From Sinomonas humi (GTDB lineage Bacteria > Actinomycetota > Actinomycetes > Actinomycetales > Micrococcaceae): 64,000 nucleotides of DNA. The stretch covers positions 62,001 to 126,000 of the forward strand of contig NZ_JTDL01000079.1 of NCBI RefSeq assembly GCF_000802235.1, written 5' to 3'. The stretch's first letter is position 1. Each line of letters begins with the position of its first letter. Shown piece after piece: positions 36,236 to 44,782 of the stretch. A program made the position numbers and the translations under genes. Below the pieces are notes generated by a model that did no database searches, was not told the origin of the DNA, and saw only the letters and a program-made list of their open reading frames with translations.

Positions 36236-37620
36236 CGGAGGTCGCTTCCTTCCTTCAGTGAGGTGACGTCGTGCGGGGATGCGATCTCGATCGCGTCCGC
36301 GGGCACGGGCAGGGGCTCGAACCGTTGGCAGATGACCAAGTAGCAGAGCGCACCCACCACCACGATTCCACCGGTGACGACAAGTGGCATGACGAAAGCG
36401 GCACTTCCGGCCCCACTGAAGAGCCCGAAGAAGATCGGACAGATGATGCCGGCGATATTCGAGGCGAAGTTCTGCAGGCCTCCGATCGAACCTACGGTGG
36501 CTTCGGTGGGTGCCACATCTGAGGGTAGGGACCAGATGGAGGCCGCCGCAATGGCGAGGCAGCCCATCGAAACGCTCAGGAGGGCGATGGCGAGTGCCGC
36601 GCTCGGTACGACGGCGGCGAGGGCGATCACCGAGGCGAAGATCATCGAGCACACGATGGGGATCTTGCGGCCCCTCGTCGGGCCGTACTTCGCGGTCAGC
36701 ACGTCCGAGAGCCATCCGCCGAACTGCTCGGCCAAGAACGCGACGAGCGGGGGGATCATGCCGATCCAAGCGATGCTCAGCAGGTTCATCCCTCGCGCCT
36801 GCACTAGGTAGGAGGGGAACCAAGTGACGAAGAAGTAGAACGCGAAGTTCAGGGCGAAGAACCCCAGCATCATGCCCCAGACCGTCCGATAGCGCAGGAG
36901 CTGGACCCAGCGCACCTTCCGTCCGCTGGTCTGGCCGTCGCCCGAAAGCCGCGCACCGCCGTCGAGGATGAGCCGCTTCTCCGCCTCGGACGCTCGGTGG
37001 TGTTTCTCCGGATCTCGGTAGTAGGTAAACCAGCCGATGACCCAGAGCAGGCCGAGGCAACCCGAGAAGACAAACGAGGCCTGCCAGCCCCAGTAGTAGA
37101 TCAGCAGCGAGACTATCGGGAAGGATAGGGCCGTTCCGAGCCGGGAACCCGAATCGTAGAGTGCAGCTGCGCGAGCGCGCTCACGCAGCGGGAACCACCT
37201 TCCCACTACCTTCCCGAATGCATTGGGCCCGACTGCCTCTCCGATGCCCAGGCCTAGCCTGAAGGCGAAGAGGGACCCGAAGCCTGTAGCAAGGGCGTTT
37301 ATGGCTGTGAAGAACGACCACCAGATGGTGGCGAAACCTGCGGCAATGCGGGGTCCGACGAGATCCACGAGGCGCCCGCCGATCAGCTGTCCGGGGGCGT
37401 AGGTGAAGAAGAACGACGAGAGCAGCAGGCCGGTGGCTGCCTTGCTGATGCCGAGATCGTGCTCCATGAACGGCAGCGCTACGGAGATGTTCGCTCGGTC
37501 AACGTAGCTGATCGCCGTCCCCAGACACAGCAGCGTCGCGATCACCCACCGCGCGCGCGTGATCGGCCTGCGGTCGACGGTGACTCGCGTTTCCGAGTTA
37601 GGCGAGGGAAGAGAGGGCAT
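36232..37620 (-). CDS. MFS transporter, anion:cation symporter (ACS) family
   Basis: Inner-membrane proton-coupled uptake of an organic acid, by family most like hexuronate/glucarate transporters. The 462-aa product has 12 hydrophobic segments. The ACS pattern ISYVDRANISVALPFMEHD lies after the first helix, then GGRLVDLVGPR and GEAVGPNAFGKVVGRWFP follow. The ATG at 37618-37620 follows GAAAGGG. It is the first gene of the operon, directly downstream of two operator-like palindromes, so it probably brings in the substrate of the operon. Confidence 0.9.
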   Translation of the reverse strand: MPSLPSPNSETRVTVDRRPITRARWVIATLLCLGTAISYVDRANISVALPFMEHDLGISKAATGLLLSSFFFTYAPGQLIGGRLVDLVGPRIAAGFATIWWSFFTAINALATGFGSLFAFRLGLGIGEAVGPNAFGKVVGRWFPLRERARAAALYDSGSRLGTALSFPIVSLLIYYWGWQASFVFSGCLGLLWVIGWFTYYRDPEKHHRASEAEKRLILDGGARLSGDGQTSGRKVRWVQLLRYRTVWGMMLGFFALNFAFYFFVTWFPSYLVQARGMNLLSIAWIGMIPPLVAFLAEQFGGWLSDVLTAKYGPTRGRKIPIVCSMIFASVIALAAVVPSAALAIALLSVSMGCLAIAAASIWSLPSDVAPTEATVGSIGGLQNFASNIAGIICPIFFGLFSGAGSAAFVMPLVVTGGIVVVGALCYLVICQRFEPLPVPADAIEIASPHDVTSLKEGSDLR

Positions 37621-37650
37621 GGTCAACCCTTTCGGCTGGATGGCTTTGGA

Positions 37651-37684
37651 TTCGATATATCGAACATCAATCGAGATATCGAAT
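37651..37684. promoter_or_regulatory. Two operator-like palindromes before the sugar-acid operon
   Basis: TTCGATATATCGAA (37651-37664) is a perfect 14-base palindrome. TCGAGATATCGA (37671-37682) is a near copy whose centre lies about 19 bases away. They sit 30-65 bases upstream of the transporter ATG, where the promoter must be. Spacing of about two helical turns suits paired dimers of the IclR-family regulator encoded at the operon end. Confidence 0.7.
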
Positions 37685-37815
37685 CTGAGCGTAACCTACG
37701 CCACATCAAGGGTCAACGAGGCCCAGGGGCCGTCGTCGCGCCGAGGATTGGCCGAAGCGATGGTCGTCGAGGCCGAACTGCCCCGAGCCCCCTCCTGGGG
37801 AGGGGTTGCGGTCAT

Positions 37816-38328
37816 TTAAGCCAGCGCCACCTGATCGTCCTGGCCCTCGGTCATGGCCAGTCGCTGCCTCAGGATGTCCTCCTGCACGAAGTTCTCATCG
37901 AGGAGGGCACGGACGAATCGGTGGTCCTTCTCGCGATTGGCGATCAGCTTCGCAGCGCAGAGGTCGTGGGGCTCGAGGCAGAGCCCGGTCCGGCCGTTGG
38001 TGTTGTCATTCTCGACGGGCACAAGCCGGTCGGGCCATCCGGAGGGGAGAACAGCGGTGTGAGGGCCCACTCCCTGAATGTAGAAGCCGTGTGTCTCGTG
38101 GAACATAGACATCTCTCCGATGACCGAGTCCAGCTCTGTCGCCAAGGATTCAGCGTCATCGTCCTCAAGTGGGCAGATGTCAACCTCGTCGGAAAGGGTG
38201 GCTTCCTCCGGGAGGTCGTCCTCGTCGTAGCTGCCGAGGATGGCCTGGCTGCCGATGACGATGACCGCGTCCTGCCGAATGATCTCCGTCGCGGCGCGGA
38301 TCGCGTGCTCGAGCTGGTCACGTCGCAC
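37816..38328 (-). CDS. Nucleotidyltransferase-like protein (DUF6036/AbiEii type)
   Basis: A 170-aa protein with an N-terminal helix and VIVIGSQAILGSYDEDDLPE, then TLSDEVDICPLEDD, which resembles the GS...DxD active-site pattern of minimal nucleotidyltransferases. CLEPHDLCAAKLIANREKD is the second typical motif of this family, used by AbiE-type and related toxin partners. The GTG at 38326-38328 overlaps the end of the upstream HTH gene, so the two are co-expressed. The function as a toxin or housekeeping enzyme is not established. Confidence 0.65.
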   Translation of the reverse strand: MRRDQLEHAIRAATEIIRQDAVIVIGSQAILGSYDEDDLPEEATLSDEVDICPLEDDDAESLATELDSVIGEMSMFHETHGFYIQGVGPHTAVLPSGWPDRLVPVENDNTNGRTGLCLEPHDLCAAKLIANREKDHRFVRALLDENFVQEDILRQRLAMTEGQDDQVALA

Positions 38329-38863
38329 GGGCGACCGCCTTGTGGATCGCGACAAGGCGGGCGGCCTGGCTGAGAGCTCCTGCGAACGGCGTCATCTGCC
38401 GGAGGTCGATGGCGCGCTCGTCGGTGCCCAGCATCCTATCGATGAGGGCGCTTACATCGCCTTCGACGAGGCGCTCCCATTCTTCGACCCATCCGCGCGC
38501 GTACTCGTCGCGGCGCCGGTCCTTCATTCGATCGATGTTCCTGCGCGCGACCTCAAGGATCGGGGCCGGGTCTTGCCGCAGTCGGTCGGCAATCGCCCGA
38601 TGGAGCTCCCACGAGACGCGCTGCTCCCGGCGCTCCATGGGCGGTCGGCGGCGCTTGGCTTTTTCGATGGAGTCCTGGACGACCTTCGGGCTGCATCCTA
38701 GCCTCTTCGCTATGTCCCGGATAGAGAGGCCCTCGGCCTGAAGTCCGAACATCGCCTCCTGGCGCCTTTCCGCGGCCCGGAGCATCTCCCAGCGGGCACG
38801 GTGCGACTCCTGGGCGCAGCGGTCCTCCTCGGCGAGGAGCGACTCGATCAGCTCATTGGACAC
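38318..38863 (-). CDS. HTH protein paired with the nucleotidyltransferase
   Basis: A 181-aa protein starting at GTG (SNELIESLLAEEDRCAQ). A helix-turn-helix is visible around residues 45-68 (GLSIRDIAKRLGCSPKVVQD), after a charged helical N-terminus. The rest is helical and basic (RREQRVSWELHRAIADRL). A -10-like TACCAT ends six bases before the GTG, consistent with a leaderless transcript. Overlap with the next gene suggests an antitoxin/regulator role, which is inference. No family assignment. Confidence 0.6.
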   Translation of the reverse strand: MSNELIESLLAEEDRCAQESHRARWEMLRAAERRQEAMFGLQAEGLSIRDIAKRLGCSPKVVQDSIEKAKRRRPPMERREQRVSWELHRAIADRLRQDPAPILEVARRNIDRMKDRRRDEYARGWVEEWERLVEGDVSALIDRMLGTDERAIDLRQMTPFAGALSQAARLVAIHKAVARAT

Positions 38864-38946
38864 GGCTGTATGGTAGCCCCTACAACTCGAGAAGCTAGGC
38901 GTGCTGCCAGAAGGATCCTTGCCCATGGAACCGCCGGGCAAGACGG

Positions 38947-39834
38947 TCAGCGAGACGGTGCGGTCGAAACTCGCGTGAGCCACGAGACGACTTCGGCGGT
39001 CACCTCGTCGCGATTTGTCTCGTTGAAGAGTTCGTGGCGCGCCTCCGGGTAAAGGCGGGTTTCGACGTCGTGCAGGCCGGCTTCCCTGTAGCGGTCGGCG
39101 ACTTTGTGGACCCACCTGCCATCGCCCCCGCCGACGGGATCGGCCTCGCCCGAGATCAGCAGGATCGGGAGATCCTCCTTGACGCCCGCGAGCTTTTCCG
39201 GGTCGGCCGCGGCCGATCCAGACGACCAGAACCCATTCGAGGCCTTCTCTGAGAGGTCGAAACCGCAGAGGGGATCGTCGATGTACTTCTGCACCTCGTC
39301 CGCGTCACGGCTGAGCCACTCGAAGCCCGTCCGGTGCTCGAACGGCTCGTTGAACGACTGCAATCCCTCCGAGTCGCTCTCCGCAGCGGCGGCAGCGAGC
39401 TCATCTAGCGCAGAGGTACCAGAGAAGACGACGCCGTCGTAAAGGTCCGCGTGGGTCAAAATGACCTGCTGGCCGGCCATGGAGCCCATCGAGTGGGCAA
39501 GGAGGAGTACCGGGGCACCTTCACGCTCTCGGACCCAGCCCCCAAGCTGAGCGAGGTCGTTCAGCAATCCGTCCCAGCCAGCTTCGCCGAAGTCTCCCAA
39601 CGGCACCGACTCTGACACCGACTCTCCGTGTCCACGGTGGTCCGATGCGTAGACCGTGAAGCCGTTTCGTGCGAGTTCTTCTGCGAGACGGGCATAGCGG
39701 TGCTTGTGCTCGGCCATGCCATGCGAGATCTGGACCGAGCCCTTCTTCTCCCCGACGGCCTCCCAACGGAGGACTGAGATGCCCAGCCCGTCAGCTTCCG
39801 AACGGACAGTAAGGCGTTCTGGCTGCATCAGCAT
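38947..39834 (-). CDS. Alpha/beta hydrolase, monoacylglycerol-lipase-like
   Basis: Serine hydrolase of the lysophospholipase/monoglyceride lipase group, 295 aa. HGMAEHKHRYARLAEELARNG and YASDHRGHGES are typical. The nucleophile elbow is AHSMGSMAG. A catalytic Asp (SGEADPVGGG) and His (YPEARHELFNE) are visible near the C-terminus. A -10-like TACCAT lies six bases before the ATG at 39834 (ATGCTGATG), suggesting leaderless translation; the second ATG at 39828 is an alternative. It is divergent from the P450 gene. Confidence 0.86.
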   Translation of the reverse strand: MLMQPERLTVRSEADGLGISVLRWEAVGEKKGSVQISHGMAEHKHRYARLAEELARNGFTVYASDHRGHGESVSESVPLGDFGEAGWDGLLNDLAQLGGWVREREGAPVLLLAHSMGSMAGQQVILTHADLYDGVVFSGTSALDELAAAAAESDSEGLQSFNEPFEHRTGFEWLSRDADEVQKYIDDPLCGFDLSEKASNGFWSSGSAAADPEKLAGVKEDLPILLISGEADPVGGGDGRWVHKVADRYREAGLHDVETRLYPEARHELFNETNRDEVTAEVVSWLTRVSTAPSR

Positions 39835-39939
39835 ACTGAGATGGTAAGGCGGGGAATACAAAGTCCTCGGCAGCAAGGCGCGGACGTAAACTGGCGGCGG
39901 CGGGAAACCGCCCTATTCCTTGGTTGCCGGGAGGACACC

Positions 39940-41112
39940 GTGGACGCTCTGCCAGCACTGACCCAGCAACTCGATCCGTTTGCTCTCTACCGAAGTCTGC
40001 GGGACGAATCGCCAGTCCTGTTCGACGCTCAACGGCAGGCGTGGAATGTCTTCCGATACGACGACGTCCAACGCGTCCTCTCGGACCACCACGTCTTTTC
40101 ATCGCAACTGGCGGGGAGCCGGGGCCCGGGCCAAGGCGGCCTTTTCGCCTCGAGCCTGATCAGCACCGACCCTCCCCGCCACCGTCAGCTGAGGTCGCTC
40201 GTGACCCAGGCGTTCACCCCGCGCGCCGTCGACGCGCTCGCTCCGCGGATCACTGAAATCTCCGACGAGCTGCTTGGGCGGGCGGCAGCCGCCGGGGAGA
40301 TGGACCTGATCGACGACTTCGCCTACCCGCTGCCCGTGATCGTCATCGCGGAGCTCATGGGGATCCCGCCCGAGGATCGCGATCGGTTCCGACGATGGTC
40401 GGACGTGGTAGTGAGCCAGACGCGGGCGGGTGCCCCGGCGCCAGCCGCCGGCCACAGCGAGGCCCAGGAGGAGATGGGTCATTACTTCCTGGACATGATC
40501 GAGCACCGGCGCAGCGACCCGGGTGAAGACCTGATCAGCCGGCTGCTCGCCGCCCAGATCGAGGGCGAGCATCTGTCAGTGCCGGAGTTGCTCGGATTCT
40601 GCGCGCTGCTCCTCGTCGCCGGCAACGAAACCACGACAAATCTGCTGGGCAACGCGGTCCTTACCTTCTTGGAACGCCCGCACCTCGTGGAGCGGCTCCG
40701 GGCCGACGGCGACGCACTTCCGGCTGCCGTCGAGGAGGTGTTGCGCTTCCGCTCTCCCGTTCAGTCCATGTACCGCATCGCGGCCCAGGACGTAACGCTC
40801 TCGGGCCAGCAGATCCCCGCGGGCGCCCGTCTGGTGGCCTGGATCGGCTCAGCGAACCACGACGAACGGCAGTTCCCCGCCCCGGAGGAGTTCGACATCG
40901 ACCGGACGCCCAACCGCCACCTCGCCTTCGGCCAGGGCATCCACTTCTGCTTGGGAGCGCCCTTGGCCCGGCTCGAAGCCCGCATCGCACTCACCGCACT
41001 CCTGAGGGGGCTCCCCGGCCTCGCCCTCCGGTCGGCGGAAGACCTGACGCGAATGGACAGCTCGATCGTCTATGGGCTCAAGCATCTTCCGGTCGCTTGG
41101 GCGACCACCTGA
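39940..41112 (+). CDS. Cytochrome P450
   Basis: Soluble heme monooxygenase needing an external electron donor, 390 aa. The I-helix reads LLLVAGNETTTNLLGN, the ExxR motif is within VEEVLRFRSPVQ, and the heme-cysteine loop is FGQGIHFCLGAPLARLE. Similar to CYP107-type bacterial enzymes; substrate unknown. The GTG at 39940 follows GGGAGGACACC and gives the usual N-terminus (DALPALTQQLDPFALY). A longer frame from 39841 lacks support. No ferredoxin gene is adjacent. Confidence 0.92.
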   Translation: MDALPALTQQLDPFALYRSLRDESPVLFDAQRQAWNVFRYDDVQRVLSDHHVFSSQLAGSRGPGQGGLFASSLISTDPPRHRQLRSLVTQAFTPRAVDALAPRITEISDELLGRAAAAGEMDLIDDFAYPLPVIVIAELMGIPPEDRDRFRRWSDVVVSQTRAGAPAPAAGHSEAQEEMGHYFLDMIEHRRSDPGEDLISRLLAAQIEGEHLSVPELLGFCALLLVAGNETTTNLLGNAVLTFLERPHLVERLRADGDALPAAVEEVLRFRSPVQSMYRIAAQDVTLSGQQIPAGARLVAWIGSANHDERQFPAPEEFDIDRTPNRHLAFGQGIHFCLGAPLARLEARIALTALLRGLPGLALRSAEDLTRMDSSIVYGLKHLPVAWATT

Positions 41113-41118
41113 TCCCCG

Positions 41119-41583
41119 TCAGTACTCGCCCTTAATCACAAAGAAGGAGCCGCGGATCGTCCCCGCCAACTTCGACTTCTGCCGGGCAAATTTGAAGGTC
41201 CCGGCAAGTTCTTCGGGAACTTCCATGCCATCGGAGAGCTTGAACCCTACAGCCCTTTTCGCTCCCTCTTCAATCCCATACATCACGTTTATCGAGAGCC
41301 CGGATTCGTAGAAGACGTAGGCCATGCGAAGACCGTCGACCTCAAAGGAGGTCACCTCGAGCGGGCGGGAAGCGATGACGAGGTTTCGCTCTTCGGAAAG
41401 GATGCGGTTCACCCAGTCGAGGATTTCCGGGGCCTCGTTCGCGGGCGTCACGGTGAAAACGTGATCGTACTTGTTCTTGTAATACCTCGCCTCGTTGGCA
41501 CGCAGTCCTGCCAACGCCTCGGCGACTGGGGATGATTCCAATCCGACGGTGGAGACGTCCTTGAAATCTACGGCGTACGGCAT
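41119..41583 (-). CDS. Hypothetical protein, 154 aa
   Basis: I do not recognise a family. The product starts MPYAVDFKDVSTVGLE and is a mixed alpha/beta soluble protein without signal peptide or membrane segment. Hydrophobic strands such as SFEVDGLRMAYVFYE and a basic stretch near the end (TFKFARQKSKLAGTIRG) are visible. It lies tail-to-tail with the P450 gene six bases away and 80 bases before the MaoC gene on the same strand. GGAGGCC lies just before the ATG. Confidence 0.75.
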   Translation of the reverse strand: MPYAVDFKDVSTVGLESSPVAEALAGLRANEARYYKNKYDHVFTVTPANEAPEILDWVNRILSEERNLVIASRPLEVTSFEVDGLRMAYVFYESGLSINVMYGIEEGAKRAVGFKLSDGMEVPEELAGTFKFARQKSKLAGTIRGSFFVIKGEY

Positions 41584-41663
41584 TGTGGCCTCCTGACGAT
41601 CATCGGTGTTGTCTTCACACTAGGTCCCGCCCGGCTCCGGGCGCTTCTCGATTCCTGACCGAT

Positions 41664-42113
41664 TCAGCCAACCGGCCCAGTCGTCACCATGACATCCATG
41701 CGTCCGGTCTGCACGGTCTCCCCGTGCTGGTTGCGCAGGGTCAGCTGGCGCTCGACGATGCCATATTTGCCCGAGCTCGTGGCCCGCGTGGACAGGATTT
41801 CGACGGTGCACGTGAGCGTGTCGCCTATGAAGACCGGCGCGGTGAATTGCCACTGGTCGATTCCCAGCAAGGCGACCGCGCTCCCCTCGAAGACGCCGGT
41901 GCGGGCGATGAGGCCGAGACAGAGGGATGCCCCGAGCATGCCGTGCACAATGCGCTGCCCATACCGCGTGTTCTTGGCGAATTCCACGTCGGTGTGCACT
42001 TGGTTGTTGTCGTTCGTCCAGGCGGCGAATGACATCACGTCCGCTTCGGTGATCGTGCGGCCCGGCGTCACGAAGATCTGTCCGGCCTGCAGGTCGTCGA
42101 GGTACAAGGGCAT
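41664..42113 (-). CDS. MaoC-family hotdog dehydratase
   Basis: 149-aa hotdog-fold protein of the MaoC/R-specific enoyl-CoA hydratase type. The catalytic Asp/His pattern is present as FAAWTNDNNQVHTDVEFAK, and the GQRIVHGMLGASLCLGLIAR helix follows. DTLTCTVEILSTRATSSGKYG is typical of the second half. The ATG at 42111-42113 follows AAGGAACATTCGCC. Probably acts on a CoA thioester; the actual substrate is unknown. Confidence 0.88.
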   Translation of the reverse strand: MPLYLDDLQAGQIFVTPGRTITEADVMSFAAWTNDNNQVHTDVEFAKNTRYGQRIVHGMLGASLCLGLIARTGVFEGSAVALLGIDQWQFTAPVFIGDTLTCTVEILSTRATSSGKYGIVERQLTLRNQHGETVQTGRMDVMVTTGPVG

Positions 42114-42243
42114 GGGCGAATGTTCCTTTCCGTTTGGCCTTTCATTTTCTCCCACCGCTAGAGGACGGGCTCCTCAAGGCACGCTGGCATCTTCTTCCGC
42201 GCGAGCCATGGGGCAGCGCGGCATGCGATGCCTAGAATGCGCT

Positions 42244-43746
42244 ATGGCCAGGACCCCTTCGGCCGCCCACGGCACCTTCGATGCGTCTGTGGCCGGCCGC
42301 TTTCCCGAGTTCGATTCGCTGAGCGACGTCGCCGAGGTCCGCAGCGGCGAGGATCTAGTCTTCGAGGAGCAATTCTTCGACACCGAGGATTTCCGGCTCG
42401 GCTCCCATGGCATCGTCCTCTACCGCCGGACAGGCGGCCCACGGGAGGGCTGGCACCTTGAGCTCCCCGACGGCCGGAGTGCCGTCGAGCCTCTGGGCTC
42501 GCACCAGTCCCTGCCCGCCTCGCTGACGGACGGCCTTCAGTTCTATCTGCGCGGGCGCCAGCTTGTGAGGAGCGCGGACGTGACCGTTGTCCGGCGGATC
42601 GCCCTGCTCATTGCGGACGACGGCGGCGAACTCGCGGAGGCAGCCGACGAGCACCACCGCGCGGAGCCCCTCATTGCCGACGGCGGACCAAGGGCGTGGC
42701 GGTTGTGGGACTACGAGGTGCGCGAGCCGAGCAACAAGCGGCTGGCGAAGGAACTCCGCACGGCTTTCGCCGAATCGGGAGCGGAGCCCGGCGGCCGCAG
42801 CAGTTCGCTTCTGACGCTCGCCGCTTCAGTTCCCCGGGTCACCCGTGATGAGGGCCCTGCACAGCGCAAGCCGGGGAAGGTGCAGCGCGCGTTCGTGGAG
42901 TATGTCGCGGAGCTGCTGGAGAGATGGGAACAGCTCGATCCCGAGGTACGCCTCGCCACACCCGACTCCGTCCACAAGCTCCGCATCACGATGCGGCGCT
43001 TGCGCTCGTGCCTCTCGGCCTTCCGGAAGGACCTCGACCCGGAGGCCGGACGGGAGCTGCGTGATGAGCTCCAATGGTTCGGCCGGGTCCTCGGGAGGGT
43101 GCGGGACGCCGAGGTCATGCGCGAGCGCCTGCGTGGCCGGGTGGAGAGCGAGCAGGCCGAGCTGGTGCTCGGCCCGGTGAGGCGGTCCTTCGACGAGTCG
43201 CTCGGCGCTGAGCACGCCGAGGCGTCGCGCGAGCTCAAGGACGCCCTTGGCTCGGAGCGGTACTTCCGGCTCCTCGACGGCATCACAGAGCTGGTCGACT
43301 CAGCTGGGGAGGTCGACGGAAAGTGGGCGACCAAGGCGACCGTCTCCGGCGTCGTGCGCCGCGATGCGAAGCGCCTCCGCGCTGCCGTGAAGACGGCGGA
43401 GGGAACCGAGGGCACCGATAAGCACGACGTCGCACTCCACGACGTGCGCAAGGCGGCCAAGCGTCTTCGGTACTCGGCGGAGGCGGCCGCCCCGTTCGGG
43501 GCGAAGAAGGCTGCGCGACTCGGCCGCCGCGCGCAGAAGATCCAGAAGACGTTGGGCGAGCATCAAGATTCGATCGTCACCGCGGAACTTGTTCAGCGGC
43601 TTGGGGTCGAGGCATACGGACGCGGCGAGAACGCCTTCACCTACGGTCGGCTCCATGCGAGGGAGCTCCAGCTCGCGGCCGAGGCGGAGGCGCGCTACGA
43701 CCGCCTCCGGCGAAAGCTCTCCGCGAAGCTCGGCGGCGAGGGGTGA
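42244..43746 (+). CDS. CYTH and CHAD domain protein
   Basis: 500-aa protein combining a CYTH triphosphate-tunnel-like domain (residues about 20-200) with a CHAD domain (about 225-495), a histidine-rich helical fold that associates with polyphosphate. CYTH signs are FFDTEDFRLGSHGIVLYRR and GWHLELPDG. The usual N-terminal ExExK strand (EIERKF) is missing, so catalysis is doubtful. CHAD signs are DSVHKLRITMRRLRSCLSAF and ALHDVRKAAKRLRYSAEA. The ATG at 42244 is the family-like start. The reductase gene follows 7 bases later. Confidence 0.88.
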   Translation: MARTPSAAHGTFDASVAGRFPEFDSLSDVAEVRSGEDLVFEEQFFDTEDFRLGSHGIVLYRRTGGPREGWHLELPDGRSAVEPLGSHQSLPASLTDGLQFYLRGRQLVRSADVTVVRRIALLIADDGGELAEAADEHHRAEPLIADGGPRAWRLWDYEVREPSNKRLAKELRTAFAESGAEPGGRSSSLLTLAASVPRVTRDEGPAQRKPGKVQRAFVEYVAELLERWEQLDPEVRLATPDSVHKLRITMRRLRSCLSAFRKDLDPEAGRELRDELQWFGRVLGRVRDAEVMRERLRGRVESEQAELVLGPVRRSFDESLGAEHAEASRELKDALGSERYFRLLDGITELVDSAGEVDGKWATKATVSGVVRRDAKRLRAAVKTAEGTEGTDKHDVALHDVRKAAKRLRYSAEAAAPFGAKKAARLGRRAQKIQKTLGEHQDSIVTAELVQRLGVEAYGRGENAFTYGRLHARELQLAAEAEARYDRLRRKLSAKLGGEG

Positions 43747-43753
43747 ATTGGCC

Positions 43754-44782
43754 GTGGCCACAGTGCTCGTGACGGGCGGCTCTGGATTCGTGGCGGCCCA
43801 CGCCATAGTGCAGCTCCTCACCGCCGGCCACAGCGTCCGTACAACCGTTCGCTCGCCGGACCGTCGGATCGCCGTCGAGCGGATGCTCGCGATCGCGGGA
43901 GCGCCGCATCAGGAGCGCGTCACGTATCTGACGGCCGATCTGAGGGCTGGCAGCGGCTGGGCCGAAGCTGCCCACGGGGCCGATTACGTGCTCCACGTGG
44001 CCTCTCCGTTTCCGAGCGTCCAGCCGAAGGACGAGAAGGAGCTGATTGGCCCTGCGCGGGATGGTGCGGGGCGGGTCCTGCGGGCAGCGCGCGACGCCGG
44101 AGTGCGGCGGGTGGTGCTGACGTCGTCGTTCGCTGCGGTCGGCTACGGGCACCCCGACAAGCAGCACGTCTTCGACGAGAACGACTGGACGGATCTGAGC
44201 GCTCGCGGAATCAGCCCGTACGTGAAGTCGAAGACCATCGCGGAGCGCGCCGCCTGGGACTTCGTCGAACGCGAGGGCGGGATCGAACTCGCCGTCGTGA
44301 ACCCCGTCGGGATCCTCGGGCCGGTGCTCGGCCCGCACCTTTCGAGCTCCATCCGGATCGTCTCGACTCTCTTGAGCGGCCAGCTGCCTGCCGCTCCGCC
44401 CATGTGGATGAACATCGTCGACGTTCGGGACGTCGCCGACCTCCACCTCCGGGCGATGATCGACCCCCAAGCCGCTGGGCAGCGCTTCCTCGCCGTCGCC
44501 GGGCAGCCGATCTCCTTCCACGAGATCGCGCTCGCGTTGCGGGACGCCCTGGGGTCGGCAGCGTCGAAGGTGACTACGCGCACGGCGCCAGCTTGGGTGT
44601 TCAAGGCGCTCGCCGTCGTCGTCCCTCCCGTGCGTGAAATCTCATCGCAGCTCAACATCATTCGGGCCGCCAGCAACGAGAAGGCGCGGCGGATGCTCGG
44701 GTGGGAACCGCGCTCGAACGAGGAGGCCGCCGTCTCCTGCGCGGAGAGCCTTCTGCGCCTGGGAATCGTCCGGGCCCGATGA
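43754..44782 (+). CDS. NAD(P)-dependent extended SDR reductase (dihydroflavonol-reductase-like)
   Basis: 342-aa Rossmann-fold oxidoreductase. The cofactor motif is VTGGSGFVAAHAI at the N-terminus. VLTSSFAAVGYG and YVKSKTIAERAAWDF supply the Ser-Tyr-Lys active site, and NPVGILGPVLGP is typical. The start is GTG at 43754, with a TTG at 43748 as an alternative. It follows the CYTH-CHAD gene closely and its stop overlaps the sulfatase ATG (ATGA), so the three may be one transcript. Substrate unknown. Confidence 0.87.
   Translation: MATVLVTGGSGFVAAHAIVQLLTAGHSVRTTVRSPDRRIAVERMLAIAGAPHQERVTYLTADLRAGSGWAEAAHGADYVLHVASPFPSVQPKDEKELIGPARDGAGRVLRAARDAGVRRVVLTSSFAAVGYGHPDKQHVFDENDWTDLSARGISPYVKSKTIAERAAWDFVEREGGIELAVVNPVGILGPVLGPHLSSSIRIVSTLLSGQLPAAPPMWMNIVDVRDVADLHLRAMIDPQAAGQRFLAVAGQPISFHEIALALRDALGSAASKVTTRTAPAWVFKALAVVVPPVREISSQLNIIRAASNEKARRMLGWEPRSNEEAAVSCAESLLRLGIVRAR

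Noticed and set aside
39841-39939. Upstream N-terminal extension of the P450
   Set aside because: The 33 extra codons overlap the promoter of the divergent hydrolase and do not look like a P450 N-terminus; the GTG at 39940 has a good ribosome-binding site.
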